A stretch of DNA of 64,000 nucleotides from Streptomyces sp. SLBN-118 (GCF_006715635.1 NZ_VFNP01000002.1:2852001-2916000); one strand, 5' to 3'. Counted from the first letter of the stretch, positions 7,946-16,213 are shown. The notes: generated by a model not told the origin, from the letters alone. Program-made: numbers and translations.

Positions 7946-10851
7946 GGTGTTCTCCTTGCTCGTGCCGTCCAGCTCAGGGCGGCGGCTCTGGCCAGGTGCA
8001 GGTGTGCGCGTTCTTGGGGCAGTCCCGGCCTGCACATCCGGACGTGGTGGAGATGCAGCAGGTCCGCGAGCAGGTCTTGCGGATGCAGCGTCTTCGCGTC
8101 CTCCAGCGCACTGCGGTAGGCGTTCAGCGCCACGCGGCGTGCGGACCAGCTCGCGGTGACGCGCGCGTCAAGGCCCGAAGGGTCGGCGTTCACCAGGTCG
8201 ACGGCTTGGCGGTAGACGGCGCGGGGCGGCGCGGTCGTGTCCGTGCGGGTGTGCTCGATCAGCCAGCGCATCGCCTCGGCGTCGTCCCCGATGAGGCCGG
8301 TAGCGATGTCCACCATGCTCGCCGCGGTCACCGCGCGGCCGTCAGGTGCGTTCTTCCCGGCCTGCGCGGCGAGTTGGGCCAGGGCGGCGTCGGTGTCGGC
8401 GGCGAAATACTCCTCGGCCGCGTCCATCGCCGCAGGGCCGCCGAAGCGGCCGGTCTCCGGGCGGTAGGTCTCCACGCTGGCGTGGGTGATCAGGCCGCTG
8501 TGCCGAAGCTGCCGGGTCCACTCGCCGACCTTCTCGATGGCGGAGCCGAGTGCGCCGGGCGCGCAGGTCAGACGGACGCGGAGGTGGTCCTCGGGGTCTC
8601 GGTAGCGAACGAACCACCACCGGGCTCCTCCCAGTTCTTCGAGCAGGGTCGGCAGGCGCTGGGTCAGGAGGGAGTCTTGCCGGTCGCGGTGCCCGTGGAG
8701 CTGAAGATAGATGCGGTTGTCGCAGCCGGGCAGATGGCCGTGCTCGCGGCCGACGACGTGGCCCGATCCTCGGACGGGGGCGACGGATTGATATGCGGCG
8801 GCCAGGGGGATGACGACCTCGTGAGCGCGGCCGCCGGTCCATCCCAGGTCCCTGGGCCCAGGCGCGGGGCGCAGCGTCACCTTGCCGTCGCGGTCCAGGT
8901 GCGTACGTAGCAGGGCCCGGTGTGAGGGCTCCGCCAAGTCCAGGGCCATGCACTGGTCGGCCTCGCTCAGGTACACCCGCTCGGGCAGATGAACGTCACG
9001 GCGCCATTGGGTCAGGGCTTCGTCCCACTGCGGCCACGGTGCCGACGCGCCGGGCAGATCGTCGCTGGTGAGGAGCCAGCGGGCCGGAGACAGGATCGTG
9101 CGCCCGTAGCGCAGCGCGGGCAGGAACGACAGGTTGGAGGCGGCGCTGCCCCACATGAACCCGGTGCACGGAACGGCCAGCGCGACGGGTGCCTCGATTA
9201 AGAACCGTGCCAACGGATGCGTGTGATGGCCCAGATCCACCGCGTTCAGCAGCAACGTGTGCACCGGGCGGCGGCGGGAGAGCGAGACCAGGTGCAGCCG
9301 TTCGGCATCGGCGGTCACCGCCAGATCCGTCACGGGAACCAGGCTCGTGTCCGAGTCCTGGTAGTCGCCGAGTGAGATCACCAGCTCTGTCGCCCGCGGG
9401 GCGCGCGCGACGTTCTCGGCGCGTACGTACAGCGGAGTGGAGCTGATCTGCGCGACGAGCGCGTCCCGGTGGACGCCGGGCAGTTGGGCGTACACCTCGG
9501 TCATGCGATGGCGGTCCTCGGCGTCCAGCAGGCCCAGCAAGCGGCCGGTGGTCGCTCCGGCCGAGCGTGCCACCCCGACGACGTGAAGCGTGAACTCGCC
9601 CTGTTCCAGGGCCGGAACGCCCGCGGCGTGGATGCGGACGGTCACCTCAGTGCTCGGCTGCACGGGGTGGCCAGGATCTGTGGCAGCCAGTTCCTCGAGC
9701 TCGGCATCGTCGAGCTGGACTTCGAGGCGGCGCCGCATCCCGGCGGCGTGGGCGAGCGTGATGAGTCGGCTGTCGCGGTCGGGCAGCGGGGAGGGCGCCT
9801 GCGCGGTGGTGGCCCCGAGGTAGCCGGACGGGTACCCGAGCACGTCGACGGCGTCCACGACGGGTACGACCGCCCTTGGCCCGTACCGCTCAAGGAACCG
9901 GCTGTGCCACTCCGTCCATCCGGTCAGCGCCGCACGGGGTGCGAGGCGGGTGAGCGCCTTGGCGGCCGCTGCCGCCTCCTTCGCCACCGTCTCCGGGACG
10001 ACCAGATCCCAGTCCACCCGCAGGTCGAGCGCGGGCTTGGGGGCGTCGCGTAACTCTGCTGACTCAGCGGGCGCGAGATGCTGCGCGTGTTTGAGGAGGG
10101 CGGCGAGCGGGTCGGTGACCGTCATCGCCGGGCGGAGGCTGGTGATCAGGAATCGTTGCCTGACCAGGCTCGCGAGTAGCTTCTCGATCGCGGCGAGCGG
10201 CGCGGTCGGGAAACTGGCGGAGAGCTTGGCGGTGAGGTCGCTCCACAGGATCGGAGTCCGCGCGCTGTCCAGGGCTTCGCGGACCGGTACGGTCATGCGT
10301 ATCTGCACGTGTTCGGGACCGCCGTCGCGCGCGCCGCGTGGGCGGTGCTCGATCACCACGTACCCGTCGTACTCGACGGTGAGGTTGGAGGTGAGCAGCA
10401 TGAGATGGGGCCGCAGTCCGCTGTGCTCCTCGAACCGGTCGATGAGGGCCGTGGTCCATGCCGCGTCGGGCCTGGCGGCTGCCTGGTGCCCGGTGCCCAC
10501 GCGCAGCGCGGGGGCGGCGCCTATTCGCGCGGCCGCGACCCCGGCGAACAGACCGAACGGGGTGGCGCGCGTGCGGGCGCGCAGCAGGTAGCGCAGCACG
10601 GACAGCACCGTGCGGCGTACGTCGGGGTCCGGCAGCGACTGGCCGGCACAGATTTGGTTCACTCGACGCGTGAGGTCTGGGCTGGCGGATGTGACGGCGG
10701 TCGCGAAGTCGGCCGTCTGCCAGGCCTGTTGCAGCCACGCCCGCCACGACGCGGTGTTCGCGGACGGTTCGGTCAGCTCCGGCCAGGCCACCTGACGGTC
10801 GGGGCTCCACGCGGCCGCCCTTACCACTGCTGCATCAACGTAGCGATACAC
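7942..10851 (-). CDS. lanB: Lantibiotic dehydratase LanB (full length, with fused SpaB_C domain)
   Basis: This 969-residue protein is a class I lanthipeptide dehydratase. The N-terminal two-thirds is the glutamylation domain (motifs RTRATPFGLFAGVA near residue 100 and ARFLIEAPVALAVPC), which uses glutamyl-tRNA to glutamylate Ser/Thr. The C-terminal approximately 270 residues are a SpaB_C elimination domain (ARWWFVRYRDPEDHLRVRL). The GTG at 10851 is preferred because AGGAGG lies 4 nt upstream; an in-frame ATG at 10869 lacks a site. Two leucine codons are TTA, at 10053-10051 and 9201-9199, so translation may need the bldA tRNA. It sits 85 nt after the precursor gene. Confidence 0.93.
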   Translation of the reverse strand: MYRYVDAAVVRAAAWSPDRQVAWPELTEPSANTASWRAWLQQAWQTADFATAVTSASPDLTRRVNQICAGQSLPDPDVRRTVLSVLRYLLRARTRATPFGLFAGVAAARIGAAPALRVGTGHQAAARPDAAWTTALIDRFEEHSGLRPHLMLLTSNLTVEYDGYVVIEHRPRGARDGGPEHVQIRMTVPVREALDSARTPILWSDLTAKLSASFPTAPLAAIEKLLASLVRQRFLITSLRPAMTVTDPLAALLKHAQHLAPAESAELRDAPKPALDLRVDWDLVVPETVAKEAAAAAKALTRLAPRAALTGWTEWHSRFLERYGPRAVVPVVDAVDVLGYPSGYLGATTAQAPSPLPDRDSRLITLAHAAGMRRRLEVQLDDAELEELAATDPGHPVQPSTEVTVRIHAAGVPALEQGEFTLHVVGVARSAGATTGRLLGLLDAEDRHRMTEVYAQLPGVHRDALVAQISSTPLYVRAENVARAPRATELVISLGDYQDSDTSLVPVTDLAVTADAERLHLVSLSRRRPVHTLLLNAVDLGHHTHPLARFLIEAPVALAVPCTGFMWGSAASNLSFLPALRYGRTILSPARWLLTSDDLPGASAPWPQWDEALTQWRRDVHLPERVYLSEADQCMALDLAEPSHRALLRTHLDRDGKVTLRPAPGPRDLGWTGGRAHEVVIPLAAAYQSVAPVRGSGHVVGREHGHLPGCDNRIYLQLHGHRDRQDSLLTQRLPTLLEELGGARWWFVRYRDPEDHLRVRLTCAPGALGSAIEKVGEWTRQLRHSGLITHASVETYRPETGRFGGPAAMDAAEEYFAADTDAALAQLAAQAGKNAPDGRAVTAASMVDIATGLIGDDAEAMRWLIEHTRTDTTAPPRAVYRQAVDLVNADPSGLDARVTASWSARRVALNAYRSALEDAKTLHPQDLLADLLHLHHVRMCRPGLPQERAHLHLARAAALSWTARARRTP

Positions 10852-10936
10852 AACGCCTCCTGTGGCCATGCGGTGCCCGGCCGCGCCCATGGGTCAGGAT
10901 CGGCCGGGTACCGCGATCAACGCCGGTCTGGTGCTG

Positions 10937-11128
10937 CTACGGGCAGCTCACGCACGCGGTCGCGCACGTCGAGTTGCAGCCGTCGCTCGTCAGGCGGATG
11001 AGCTGGTCCGCGGCGGGGCCGCCTTCGACGATGGTGATGTCCAGGTCGAAGTCAGCCAGGCCGGGCGCCTGCTGGTCTTCGCCGGCCGGCTGCGCAGGAG
11101 CAACCGGGCGCTCCAGTTGAACGGTCAT
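10937..11128 (-). CDS. lanA: FxLD-family lanthipeptide precursor peptide
   Basis: This 63-residue precursor has the defining FDLD motif (in LADFDLDITIVEGG) in the leader and a Ser/Thr/Cys-rich end, LTSDGCNSTCATACVSCP, as substrate for LanB/LanC. The core offers four cysteines and six Ser/Thr residues, and an Asp-Gly step (SDGC) suited to isoaspartate formation. The ATG at 11128 has GGAGG 6 nt upstream; an upstream ATG at 11140 overlaps that motif and is unlikely. It lies between the methyltransferase and lanB genes on the same strand. No protease or transporter gene is seen nearby, so leader removal and export must rely on other proteins. Confidence 0.9.
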   Translation of the reverse strand: MTVQLERPVAPAQPAGEDQQAPGLADFDLDITIVEGGPAADQLIRLTSDGCNSTCATACVSCP

Positions 11129-11167
11129 GTATGCCTCCATGGGGCAGTGGGCTGATGGTGCAAGGTC

Positions 11168-11190
11168 CCAGGGCCCGAGAGGGGCCCTGG
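11168..11190. promoter_or_regulatory. Hairpin between the methyltransferase and precursor genes
   Basis: CCAGGGCCC-GAGAG-GGGCCCTGG is a perfect 9-bp-arm inverted repeat just after the methyltransferase stop and 40 nt before the precursor start. There is no U-tract. It could be a partial terminator or an mRNA-stabilising element that lets the precursor be expressed at a different level from the enzymes. Confidence 0.55.
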
Positions 11191-11194
11191 AGTC

Positions 11195-12400
11195 TTAGTG
11201 CCAGGACACCGTGACGATGCCGTGGCGCTTCAGCACGGCGTCCTGGGGCAGGGAGGACGGAGCGGGGCCCGGGAGGTACCGGAACGTCGCAGCTCCCCGG
11301 CGGCGGTGGTTTTGGGCCCAGCGGCGGAGCAGGTACACGTACGCCTCCGCGAGGGCTTCGGCCTGCGGACCGTGGGCGATTACGCCGCTCTCGAATCCGC
11401 CGGTGTCCTCGTTCTCACGGCGGGTGCGATAAGCGATGCTGTCCTCGCCGACCAGGGCGGGCACGCCGTACAGCGCCGAGGGCTCCACGAGCCCCTGCTC
11501 GACGATGTGCTCAGCCGCGTGCAGCCGGGCCGCGCGCGGAAGGTTGAGCGAGAGGTACAGCTCCAGCTCGTCCGGCAGGTCATAGGCTGCCCCAGACCAG
11601 CGCTCCAGCCTCGGGGTGTCCAGAGCCTGGTTCAGCGCCTGGCCATCGAGGCGCACCCGCACGTCATCGGTCTGCACAGCAACGCCATCACGCAGCATCA
11701 CCTTGCGCTCCTCGGCGGCGCCGTCGCCCTGCATGGGCACGAAGCGCGCCAGGCAGTAGGAACGGCTGAGCAGGTCCCCGCCGTCGCGGTCGAACGCGAT
11801 CGAGCGGGTAGTGCCGCGTGCCGTCAGAGGGACGACGAGCCTGCCCTTCTCGGCAAGCTCGCTGATCCACGACGGAGGGATGTCCCACGCGGCCGCGGTG
11901 ACGATGATCCGGTCGTACGGTGCCCCGTCGGGAACGCCTGCCTCGCCGTCGGCGAGTGCCGTCTTCACCTGGCCGTACCCGGCGTCGTCCAGGCACATAC
12001 GGGCGCGTTCGACGATGTCGCGGTCGATGTCGACCGTGGTGACCGCCCCGTCGCTGCCTACGATTTCCTGGATGAGCGCGGCGTTGTAGCCGCCGGAGCC
12101 GATCTCCAGGACCTTCATGCCGGGCTCGATGTCGGCCTGCTCCAGCATCACGGCCTGGAGGTGAGCGGCGGACATGACGCTGATGTCGAGGCCGTGCTCG
12201 TCCTTCTTGACCGGCACAGTGCGGTGGAGGTCGTAGGCGAGTTCCAGGGGCGCGTCGGGTGCGAACCGGTGCCGCGGCACTGCGACGAAGGCAGCGGCGA
12301 CCGGCTCGGACGTGACCGCGCCCTCTTCACGGAGTGCGCTGACCATAGCCGCGCGCAGTGCGGCGGGTTCACCAACAGTCGAGTCGCTGGCAGTTGTCAT
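11195..12400 (-). CDS. FxLD-system protein-L-isoaspartate methyltransferase-like enzyme
   Basis: This 401-residue protein has a PIMT-like N-terminal domain: PRHRFAPDAPLELAYD, SVMSAAHLQAVMLEQADI, and SAM-binding VLEIGSGGYNAALI with the acidic VDIDRD. The C-terminal approximately 170 residues are specific to the 'methyltransferase, FxLD system' family. PIMT homologues in lanthipeptide clusters methylate an Asp side chain so that it passes through a succinimide to isoaspartate. The Asp-Gly in the precursor core is the obvious candidate. It is first in the biosynthetic operon; the 162-bp gap upstream (12401-12562) should hold the promoter, though I see no clear -35/-10 pair. Confidence 0.9.
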   Translation of the reverse strand: MTTASDSTVGEPAALRAAMVSALREEGAVTSEPVAAAFVAVPRHRFAPDAPLELAYDLHRTVPVKKDEHGLDISVMSAAHLQAVMLEQADIEPGMKVLEIGSGGYNAALIQEIVGSDGAVTTVDIDRDIVERARMCLDDAGYGQVKTALADGEAGVPDGAPYDRIIVTAAAWDIPPSWISELAEKGRLVVPLTARGTTRSIAFDRDGGDLLSRSYCLARFVPMQGDGAAEERKVMLRDGVAVQTDDVRVRLDGQALNQALDTPRLERWSGAAYDLPDELELYLSLNLPRAARLHAAEHIVEQGLVEPSALYGVPALVGEDSIAYRTRRENEDTGGFESGVIAHGPQAEALAEAYVYLLRRWAQNHRRRGAATFRYLPGPAPSSLPQDAVLKRHGIVTVSWH

Positions 12401-12562
12401 GCCGTTACCGTCATTTCCCTTTGTAGTTTCTGGGCGCCTGGGCCTGGTGGTCGGCTGCGACGCTAGCCAGGTCGCCGCGCCTTGAGCGCGGATACGCGCC
12501 GCCGGGAGTGGCAGCCCGCGGACTTCGGCTGAAAAGCAGTTCCGTGGCTCGTGCTGACGGGG

Positions 12563-13036
12563 TCAGCGGCGCTCGGTGGATCCAAGGTCCGACACGAAAA
12601 TCCAGACGTCCTTGCCGGCATCGGTGGTCGAAACGGAGGACTCATCGACCAGGGCGCGCACGAGGGCCAGGCCGCGCCCGCACTCGGCGAGCGGATTGGC
12701 AGCCACTGGCACCGGCGGGCGGGGGTCGTTGTCGCGCACGATCGCAGTGACTCCGTCGGGGACTTGCTGGACGAGAAGGCTCGCCATCCGGAACCCGTTG
12801 TCATCCCGTGCGGTGTGATCCAGAACGTTCGTCAGCAGCTCGTTTACGGCGCTGAGCAGTCGGTCGGAGGCCTCAGCGTCAACGCGCCACCAACGAAGGT
12901 GCTCACGCACGATGCGCCGGACGCCGGCCAGGAGCTCGGCCTCCATGTTGAGCGTCATGTCGAGCTGGCCGCGCCTGCTTCTGGACGTCGTTCGACCAGG
13001 AGTGCCCGTGTCGGGGGTGACGAGGAGTGTGCTCAT
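12563..13036 (-). CDS. Anti-sigma-like ATP-binding protein (HATPase_c, RsbW type)
   Basis: This 157-residue single-domain GHKL ATPase has an N-box (SAVNELLTNVLDHT), a G1-like VRDNDPRPP and a G2-like ECGRGLALVRALV. Such stand-alone ATPases in Streptomyces act as anti-sigma factors or partners of XRE regulators. The ATG at 13036 is chosen; the open frame to 13120 gives a non-conserved Arg/Gly-rich extension. It is divergent from the XRE/TPR gene and may act with it in controlling the lanthipeptide cluster. Confidence 0.82.
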   Translation of the reverse strand: MSTLLVTPDTGTPGRTTSRSRRGQLDMTLNMEAELLAGVRRIVREHLRWWRVDAEASDRLLSAVNELLTNVLDHTARDDNGFRMASLLVQQVPDGVTAIVRDNDPRPPVPVAANPLAECGRGLALVRALVDESSVSTTDAGKDVWIFVSDLGSTERR

Positions 13037-13200
13037 GGCTGCTCCGTCCGTTCTGCCGGAACCCCCTTCAGCAGGGGGGCGGTTGCGGTGTGTACTGGGA
13101 CCAAACCGATCAGCAACCATTCATGCAGAGCGCGCCGAGATCGTGCAGAGCCTGATGCCGAGAGCTGAAATGTTCGGCATCACGACGACGGGGACGGGAC

Positions 13201-14604
13201 ATGCCGCAGCCAGAGAAAAAGCTCGACCCGGGGGCATCCCCGCAAGAGTGGTTCGGCTACGAGCTACGCCTTCGACGCAAGGCAGAGGAACTGTCGGCCC
13301 GCGCATTGGGGCGCTTAGTGCAGGTCAGCGACGATGTGATCTTGAACATTGAGAAGGGGAAATACCCGTCGTGCCAAAGGGAGTTGGCGCAGCGCCTCGA
13401 CGGCATCCTTGAAACCGGAGGCGTCTTCGACCGGGCATGGCCCATGGCTTTCGACCCCCGTGATGCCGATAGAAAACGCTCTGATGCCGACAAGCGCCCT
13501 GCGGGCAGGCGGGAAGGAACGGTTCAGGTGCGCGAAGGCCGCATCCTGGGCAGAGACGAACCATCTCCTCGCCCTGGGAGCCCTGAGCCCGTGGACCGAC
13601 GCTCGTTCCTCCAAGTCAGTGGCCTTGCCGCCATCGCCCCCATAGACCTCACCCAGGCTTTCGCCCCGTCCGGTCTGACGCTGCCCGAGTCCGTCGGCGC
13701 GAGCCACATCGACCAGATCCAGGAAGTTGCAACCTCAATCAGCAGCTGGGACAACACGTTCGGCGGCGGCGGTATGGTCCGCGACGTCGCCGGCCGAGCC
13801 ATGCAATGGTCTGCAGGCCTTCTTCAGGCCCAGTGCCCGGAACACATGCGCGCCGACCTCTTTGCCGCCGTTTCACGTCTCGGCGTCGTCGTGGGGGCTT
13901 CCGCGTTCGACTCCTACGCGCACGAGGAAGCCACCACGACCTTCAAGTTCGCAGCGGACTGCGCAGAGGAGGCCGGGGACTGGCACTTGCGCGCCAAGAC
14001 ATACAGCTTGCTCGCCCGGCAGGCCGTGTGGATCGGACAGCCCGACGACGGGCTGACCTACGCCGAGAAGGGCTTGGTTCGCCGCGACCGCCTGACGGCG
14101 ACCGAGCAGGCGATGCTGCACACGGCGCGCGCCCGAGCGTTCGGAAAGATGGGCAATGTCCGCGATTGCATGGCCGCCGTCGGAGAGGCCGACGATGCAT
14201 TCACGCAGGCCCGCCCCGCAGAAGACCCCGCGTGGATGGCGTACTACGACGAGGCCCAGCACAACGGTGACACAGCCCACGCACTGTTCGACCTCGCGAT
14301 CCTCGCCGGCCAGGACCCCGGGCGGGCAATCAGGCGCTTCTACACCGCGGTGAAGGGGCACTCCGAGGCCTTCAAACGGTCCCGGGCGCTCTCCCGCACC
14401 AAGCTCGCCGCGCTCCTGATGGCCAAGGGCGACCCGCGGCAGGCCGCAGTCATCGGGCATGACTCCCTGGACGAGGTCGGCCGACTCACCTCCCGTCGCG
14501 CCGCCGATGATCTTCGGCAGCTCGGGGCCTTCGCCTCCAAGCATCCGAAGGTTCAGGACGCCGTAGGCCTGCGCGAGCGCATCACCGCTACCGTCTCGGC
14601 ATGA
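13201..14604 (+). CDS. XRE-family regulator with C-terminal TPR-like domain
   Basis: This 467-residue protein has a helix-turn-helix at about residues 18-72 (ELRLRRKAEELSARALGRLV, then VSDDVILNIEKGKYP), a Tat-like linker (DRRSFLQVSGLAAIAP, also common in this cytoplasmic family) and a helical-repeat C-terminus from about 175. Such regulators commonly accompany FxLD and other RiPP clusters. Leu39, inside the DNA-binding domain, is encoded by TTA (13315-13317), so translation would be bldA-dependent. The ATG follows GGGACGGGAC. The next gene overlaps by 4 nt (ATGA). Confidence 0.88.
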   Translation: MPQPEKKLDPGASPQEWFGYELRLRRKAEELSARALGRLVQVSDDVILNIEKGKYPSCQRELAQRLDGILETGGVFDRAWPMAFDPRDADRKRSDADKRPAGRREGTVQVREGRILGRDEPSPRPGSPEPVDRRSFLQVSGLAAIAPIDLTQAFAPSGLTLPESVGASHIDQIQEVATSISSWDNTFGGGGMVRDVAGRAMQWSAGLLQAQCPEHMRADLFAAVSRLGVVVGASAFDSYAHEEATTTFKFAADCAEEAGDWHLRAKTYSLLARQAVWIGQPDDGLTYAEKGLVRRDRLTATEQAMLHTARARAFGKMGNVRDCMAAVGEADDAFTQARPAEDPAWMAYYDEAQHNGDTAHALFDLAILAGQDPGRAIRRFYTAVKGHSEAFKRSRALSRTKLAALLMAKGDPRQAAVIGHDSLDEVGRLTSRRAADDLRQLGAFASKHPKVQDAVGLRERITATVSA

Positions 14605-15488
14605 CCACGTCGGCTGCCGCACCCGCCCACACTGCCCTCGAAGAGGCCTGCTCGGCTGTCGGACTGGATGCCGACGGTGCCGAGCCGGTACGGCTGGCCG
14701 AGAACCAGATATGGCGGCTACCGGGCCAGCAGGTGATCGTGCGCATCGCCCGTACCGGGCAGTCTGCGGCCGCCAGCCGGGAGGTCCGCGTCGCCCGTTG
14801 GCTCGCCGAGAACGACGTTCCGGCCGTGCGCGTGGTCGACGTCGAGCAGCCGGTCGAGGCAGGGGGAAGGCCAGTCACCTTCTGGAAAGAGCTCCCATCC
14901 CACGAACAGGGCACACCGCGCGACATCGCGCAGTTGCTCCGACAGCTCCACGCGCTCGGCGCCCCTGATCTCGAGCTCGGTTACCTCGACCCGTTTGTCC
15001 GGATCGCCGAGCGGCTCCAGGCGGCGACGACCCTGGACGAGGCCGACCGCGCGTGGCTGCACGGTCTCCACCAGGACCTCGTCGTGGCATGGTCCGATCT
15101 GCCGGCGGGGCGCGCAGACTGTGCCGTGCACGGTGACGCCTGGCCAGGCAACCTCATCCGTACGGGCAGTGGGCCAGTGATGATGGACCTGGAGCGGTTC
15201 TCGCTCGGGCCGCCGGAATGGGACCTCGTCTCAACTGCCGTACGCACAAGGACAACCGGCGCGGTCACCGCGGCCGAGTACGACAGTTTCTGTGCCGCGT
15301 ATGGGTTCGACGTCACCGACTGGGCCGGTTACGAAATCCTGGCCGGCGCCCGGGAGCTCCGGTTGGTGACCTACGCAGCCCAGCACGCGGCCGGCAACCC
15401 CGTATGGGCGGATCAGGCCCAGTACCGGGTTGACTGCTTGCGCGGTCGCCACGGTCCCCGCCCGTGGAACTGGAAAGGGATCTTGTAG
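14601..15488 (+). CDS. Aminoglycoside phosphotransferase (APH)-like kinase
   Basis: This 295-residue protein has the APH/choline-kinase fold signatures: the Brenner motif CAVHGDAWPGNLI (catalytic Asp and Asn) and MMDLERFSLGPPEWDL supplying the metal-binding acid. Length and motif spacing fit the family. Its start overlaps the XRE regulator stop (ATGA), so the two are translationally coupled. The substrate could be a small molecule, or it could serve in self-protection or signalling; nothing in the sequence decides. It is the last gene of the apparent island. Confidence 0.85.
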   Translation: MTTSAAAPAHTALEEACSAVGLDADGAEPVRLAENQIWRLPGQQVIVRIARTGQSAAASREVRVARWLAENDVPAVRVVDVEQPVEAGGRPVTFWKELPSHEQGTPRDIAQLLRQLHALGAPDLELGYLDPFVRIAERLQAATTLDEADRAWLHGLHQDLVVAWSDLPAGRADCAVHGDAWPGNLIRTGSGPVMMDLERFSLGPPEWDLVSTAVRTRTTGAVTAAEYDSFCAAYGFDVTDWAGYEILAGARELRLVTYAAQHAAGNPVWADQAQYRVDCLRGRHGPRPWNWKGIL

Positions 15489-15584
15489 CTATCGGGCGCC
15501 CACCGAACGCAACCGGTCGGCGATGTCGAATGCGTCAAGCCGCAGCGCCTTGATGTCCTCGATCAATCCAGCCCGTCCGGACAT
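15489..15584 (-). pseudogene. Short coding remnant or small protein (31 codons)
   Basis: On the minus strand MSGRAGLIEDIKALRLDAFDIADRLRSVGAR is followed by TAG. The composition is protein-like (alternating charged and aliphatic residues, amphipathic helix), but there is no ribosome-binding site before the ATG. It looks like the C-terminal end of a longer gene whose upstream part is gone. It abuts the phosphotransferase stop and lies at the right edge of the lanthipeptide island, so it may be a scar of the insertion. The rest of the gap to 15676 contains a 'ggggcggagcccg' GC hairpin and nothing else recognisable. Confidence 0.4.
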
Positions 15585-15676
15585 TGAGGATACGCCCGCA
15601 GGGCGTACGGGGCTCGGGGCGGAGCCCGCACCCGGCGGAGACGCAGAATGTCACAGCGGGAATGGGCGGGTGGGGG

Positions 15677-16171
15677 CTATCCACCTCGCCGGAAGCTGAG
15701 CGTCTCGCCCAGCGCGCCCGCCCGCCACAGGTCCTGGCAGGCCTCGGCCATCCGGTCCAGGCCTTCCACCACCGTGCCCCAGACGATGCCGGGCACCCAC
15801 CCGGTGTCGCCGTTCAGCAGGAGGTTGTTCCGCTCGTAGAACAGCGCCAGGTCGACCGTGACGGCGCGGGAGACGTCGCGGTCGTATCCGTACGCCGCCG
15901 TGCTCAACTCCGTACCGCTGAACGTGAAATAGCACAGGTCGCCCGGAATCGGGGTCACCGTCGGGTTCTCCAGCGGTGGCTCCTGTTCCGCGAACGCCGG
16001 GAACAGAGCGTAGATCTCATTGCGTGCGTACTTCGCGTGGTACACGTCCCCGGCGAGCGGCAGCGCGTCCCACACGGCCGCGCAGGTGAGCGGGGCCTTG
16101 TCGTCGAGGAGCTTCGCGGTGCAGCGGACACCGCGCTTGTCGAGGGCTACGGTCATGTATCGGTCGGCCAT
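15677..16171 (-). CDS. DUF3830 family protein
   Basis: This 164-residue cyclophilin-like protein of the DUF3830 family contains VYHAKYARNEIYALFPAF, PIPGDLCYFTFSGTEL and LFYERNNLLLNGDTGWVPG. DUF3830 genes recur beside maleate-isomerase-like, amidase and polar amino-acid ABC transporter genes, as here; the biochemical role is unknown. The ATG at 16171 lies 42 bp from the divergent ehuB-like start, so both promoters share a very short interval. Its neighbours suggest it belongs with the racemase/amidase genes now 11 kb away. Confidence 0.85.
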   Translation of the reverse strand: MADRYMTVALDKRGVRCTAKLLDDKAPLTCAAVWDALPLAGDVYHAKYARNEIYALFPAFAEQEPPLENPTVTPIPGDLCYFTFSGTELSTAAYGYDRDVSRAVTVDLALFYERNNLLLNGDTGWVPGIVWGTVVEGLDRMAEACQDLWRAGALGETLSFRRGG

Positions 16172-16213
16172 CTCGTACGCATACCCAGCCAGGAGCCGGG
16201 TAGCCGCGCGCCC

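Noticed and set aside
12401-12562. Promoter of the lanthipeptide operon
   Set aside because: The gap should contain it, but no -35/-10 pair with acceptable spacing stood out, so none is annotated.
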